Shown here in pieces: positions 6,913-7,482 of a stretch of DNA of 7,482 nt. The stretch is from Candidatus Omnitrophota bacterium. GTDB lineage: Bacteria > Omnitrophota > Gorgyraeia > Pluralincolimonadales > Pluralincolimonadaceae. Position 1 is the first letter of the stretch; each line of letters opens with the position of its first letter. Below the pieces are notes generated by a model that ran no database searches, was not told the DNA's origin, and saw only the letters and a program-made list of their open reading frames with translations. The position numbers and the translations under genes were made by a program. The stretch covers positions 1-7,482 of the forward strand of contig JAGUXU010000166.1 in NCBI GenBank assembly GCA_020061685.1, in the 5' to 3' direction.

Positions 6913-7482
6913 GTGGTAACCTACAAAAAATACGGCAACTTCAGTCCGGACGGAACCGAATTCATAACAACAAATCCAAATACGCCAAGGCCATGGATAA
7001 ACTATCTTTCCAACGGAAGGTATTGTCTTATCATCTCCCAGGGAGCGGGTGGGTTCAGTTACTATCTGGATCCCGGCGTCCACAGGCTTACACGGTGGAC
7101 ACCGTCCGGCTACCTGTCCGATAAGCCCGGAAGGTTCCTGTACTTAAAAGACGAAGGAACAGGCAGGTCCTGGTCGGCCACTTTCCAGCCCGTCAAGAGA
7201 TACGATTCCTATGAATGCCGCCACGGACTCGGATATACCAAGGTCAGATCCGCTTATAACGGGATCAAAAGCGAAATGACATTCTTCGTGCCGACGGATA
7301 AAGACGCAGAGATATGGCTTGTTAAATTAACGAACCTAAGCAAAAAGACCAGAAAGATAAAGGTCTTCCCGTTCATAGAATGGCTGTTAGGCGACTGGGG
7401 GTCGGAATTGCAGGTGCGTAACCTCACCGTCCTGATGAACGACGGGAAATATGATAAAAACTTAAAAGCGATCATCGCCGCC
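6913..7482 (+). CDS. GH94 (glycosyltransferase 36-like) phosphorylase, N-terminal part
   Basis: A GTG at 6913 opens a frame that stays open to the window edge (190 residues, 3' partial). The protein begins in the GH94 beta-sandwich domain: YGNFSPDG then EFITTNPNTPRPWINYL (7-32), an AGGFSYYLDP strand (45-54) followed by RLTRW, PGRFLYLKD (72-80), YECRHGLGYTKV (100-111) and FFVPTDKDAEIWLVKLTN (124-141). These are signatures of cellobiose, chitobiose and related beta-glycoside phosphorylases, which use phosphate to split a disaccharide or oligosaccharide into a sugar 1-phosphate and a shorter sugar. The catalytic Asp lies in the barrel domain beyond the window, so activity and substrate cannot be judged. 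There is no signal peptide, unlike the complete genes before it, which suggests a cytoplasmic enzyme acting on imported oligosaccharides. Family members are usually about 800 residues. Confidence 0.88.
   Translation, partial: MVTYKKYGNFSPDGTEFITTNPNTPRPWINYLSNGRYCLIISQGAGGFSYYLDPGVHRLTRWTPSGYLSDKPGRFLYLKDEGTGRSWSATFQPVKRYDSYECRHGLGYTKVRSAYNGIKSEMTFFVPTDKDAEIWLVKLTNLSKKTRKIKVFPFIEWLLGDWGSELQVRNLTVLMNDGKYDKNLKAIIAA

Noticed and set aside
6598..7083. Minus-strand open frame of 161 codons across the end of the PDZ gene and the start of the GH94 gene
   Set aside because: It is antisense to two frames with clear domain homology, and its translation has no recognisable domain or signal peptide.

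Overview
The window appears to be the inside of one plus-strand operon of secreted carbohydrate-active proteins. It holds seven genes, five of them complete. All read in the same direction with gaps of only 16, 13, 2, 11, 43 and 9 bases. No promoter, canonical terminator, RNA gene, mobile element or CRISPR array was seen, and no gene-free stretch exceeds 43 bases. The frequent ATA and AGG codons, the moderate GC content, the many exported modular glycan-binding proteins and the SH3-like/TPR/PDZ protein suggest an uncultured Gram-negative-type lineage, perhaps Candidatus Omnitrophota or a PVC relative. This is a low-confidence inference, because no marker gene is present.

Layout. Positions 1-689 hold the 3' part of a secreted protein made of two beta-rich repeats. 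Positions 706-1440 hold a complete paralogue with the same two repeats and a signal peptide. Positions 1454-1969 encode a small secreted protein that is a single F5/8 type C (discoidin, CBM32-like) domain. Positions 1972-4482 encode a large secreted clan GH-A protein, most like GH42 beta-galactosidases, followed by accessory domains. Positions 4494-5924 encode a secreted binding protein with a jelly-roll domain and two F5/8 type C domains. Positions 5968-6903 encode an exported protein with an SH3-like strand region, a TPR, a charged helix and two PDZ domains, but no protease domain. Positions 6913-7482 hold the GTG-started N-terminal part of a GH94 inverting phosphorylase that runs off the window; it has no signal peptide and is probably cytoplasmic.

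How the genes may work together (inference). The two-repeat proteins and discoidin proteins would bind a polysaccharide outside the cytoplasm. The GH-A protein would cut it or bind it. The PDZ/TPR protein could act as a scaffold. Imported beta-linked oligosaccharides would then be phosphorolysed inside the cell by the GH94 enzyme, giving a sugar 1-phosphate without spending ATP. Two points stand out: the tandem paralogues of a repeat family I do not recognise, and the absence of the usual Asn-Glu acid/base pair from the GH-A barrel.
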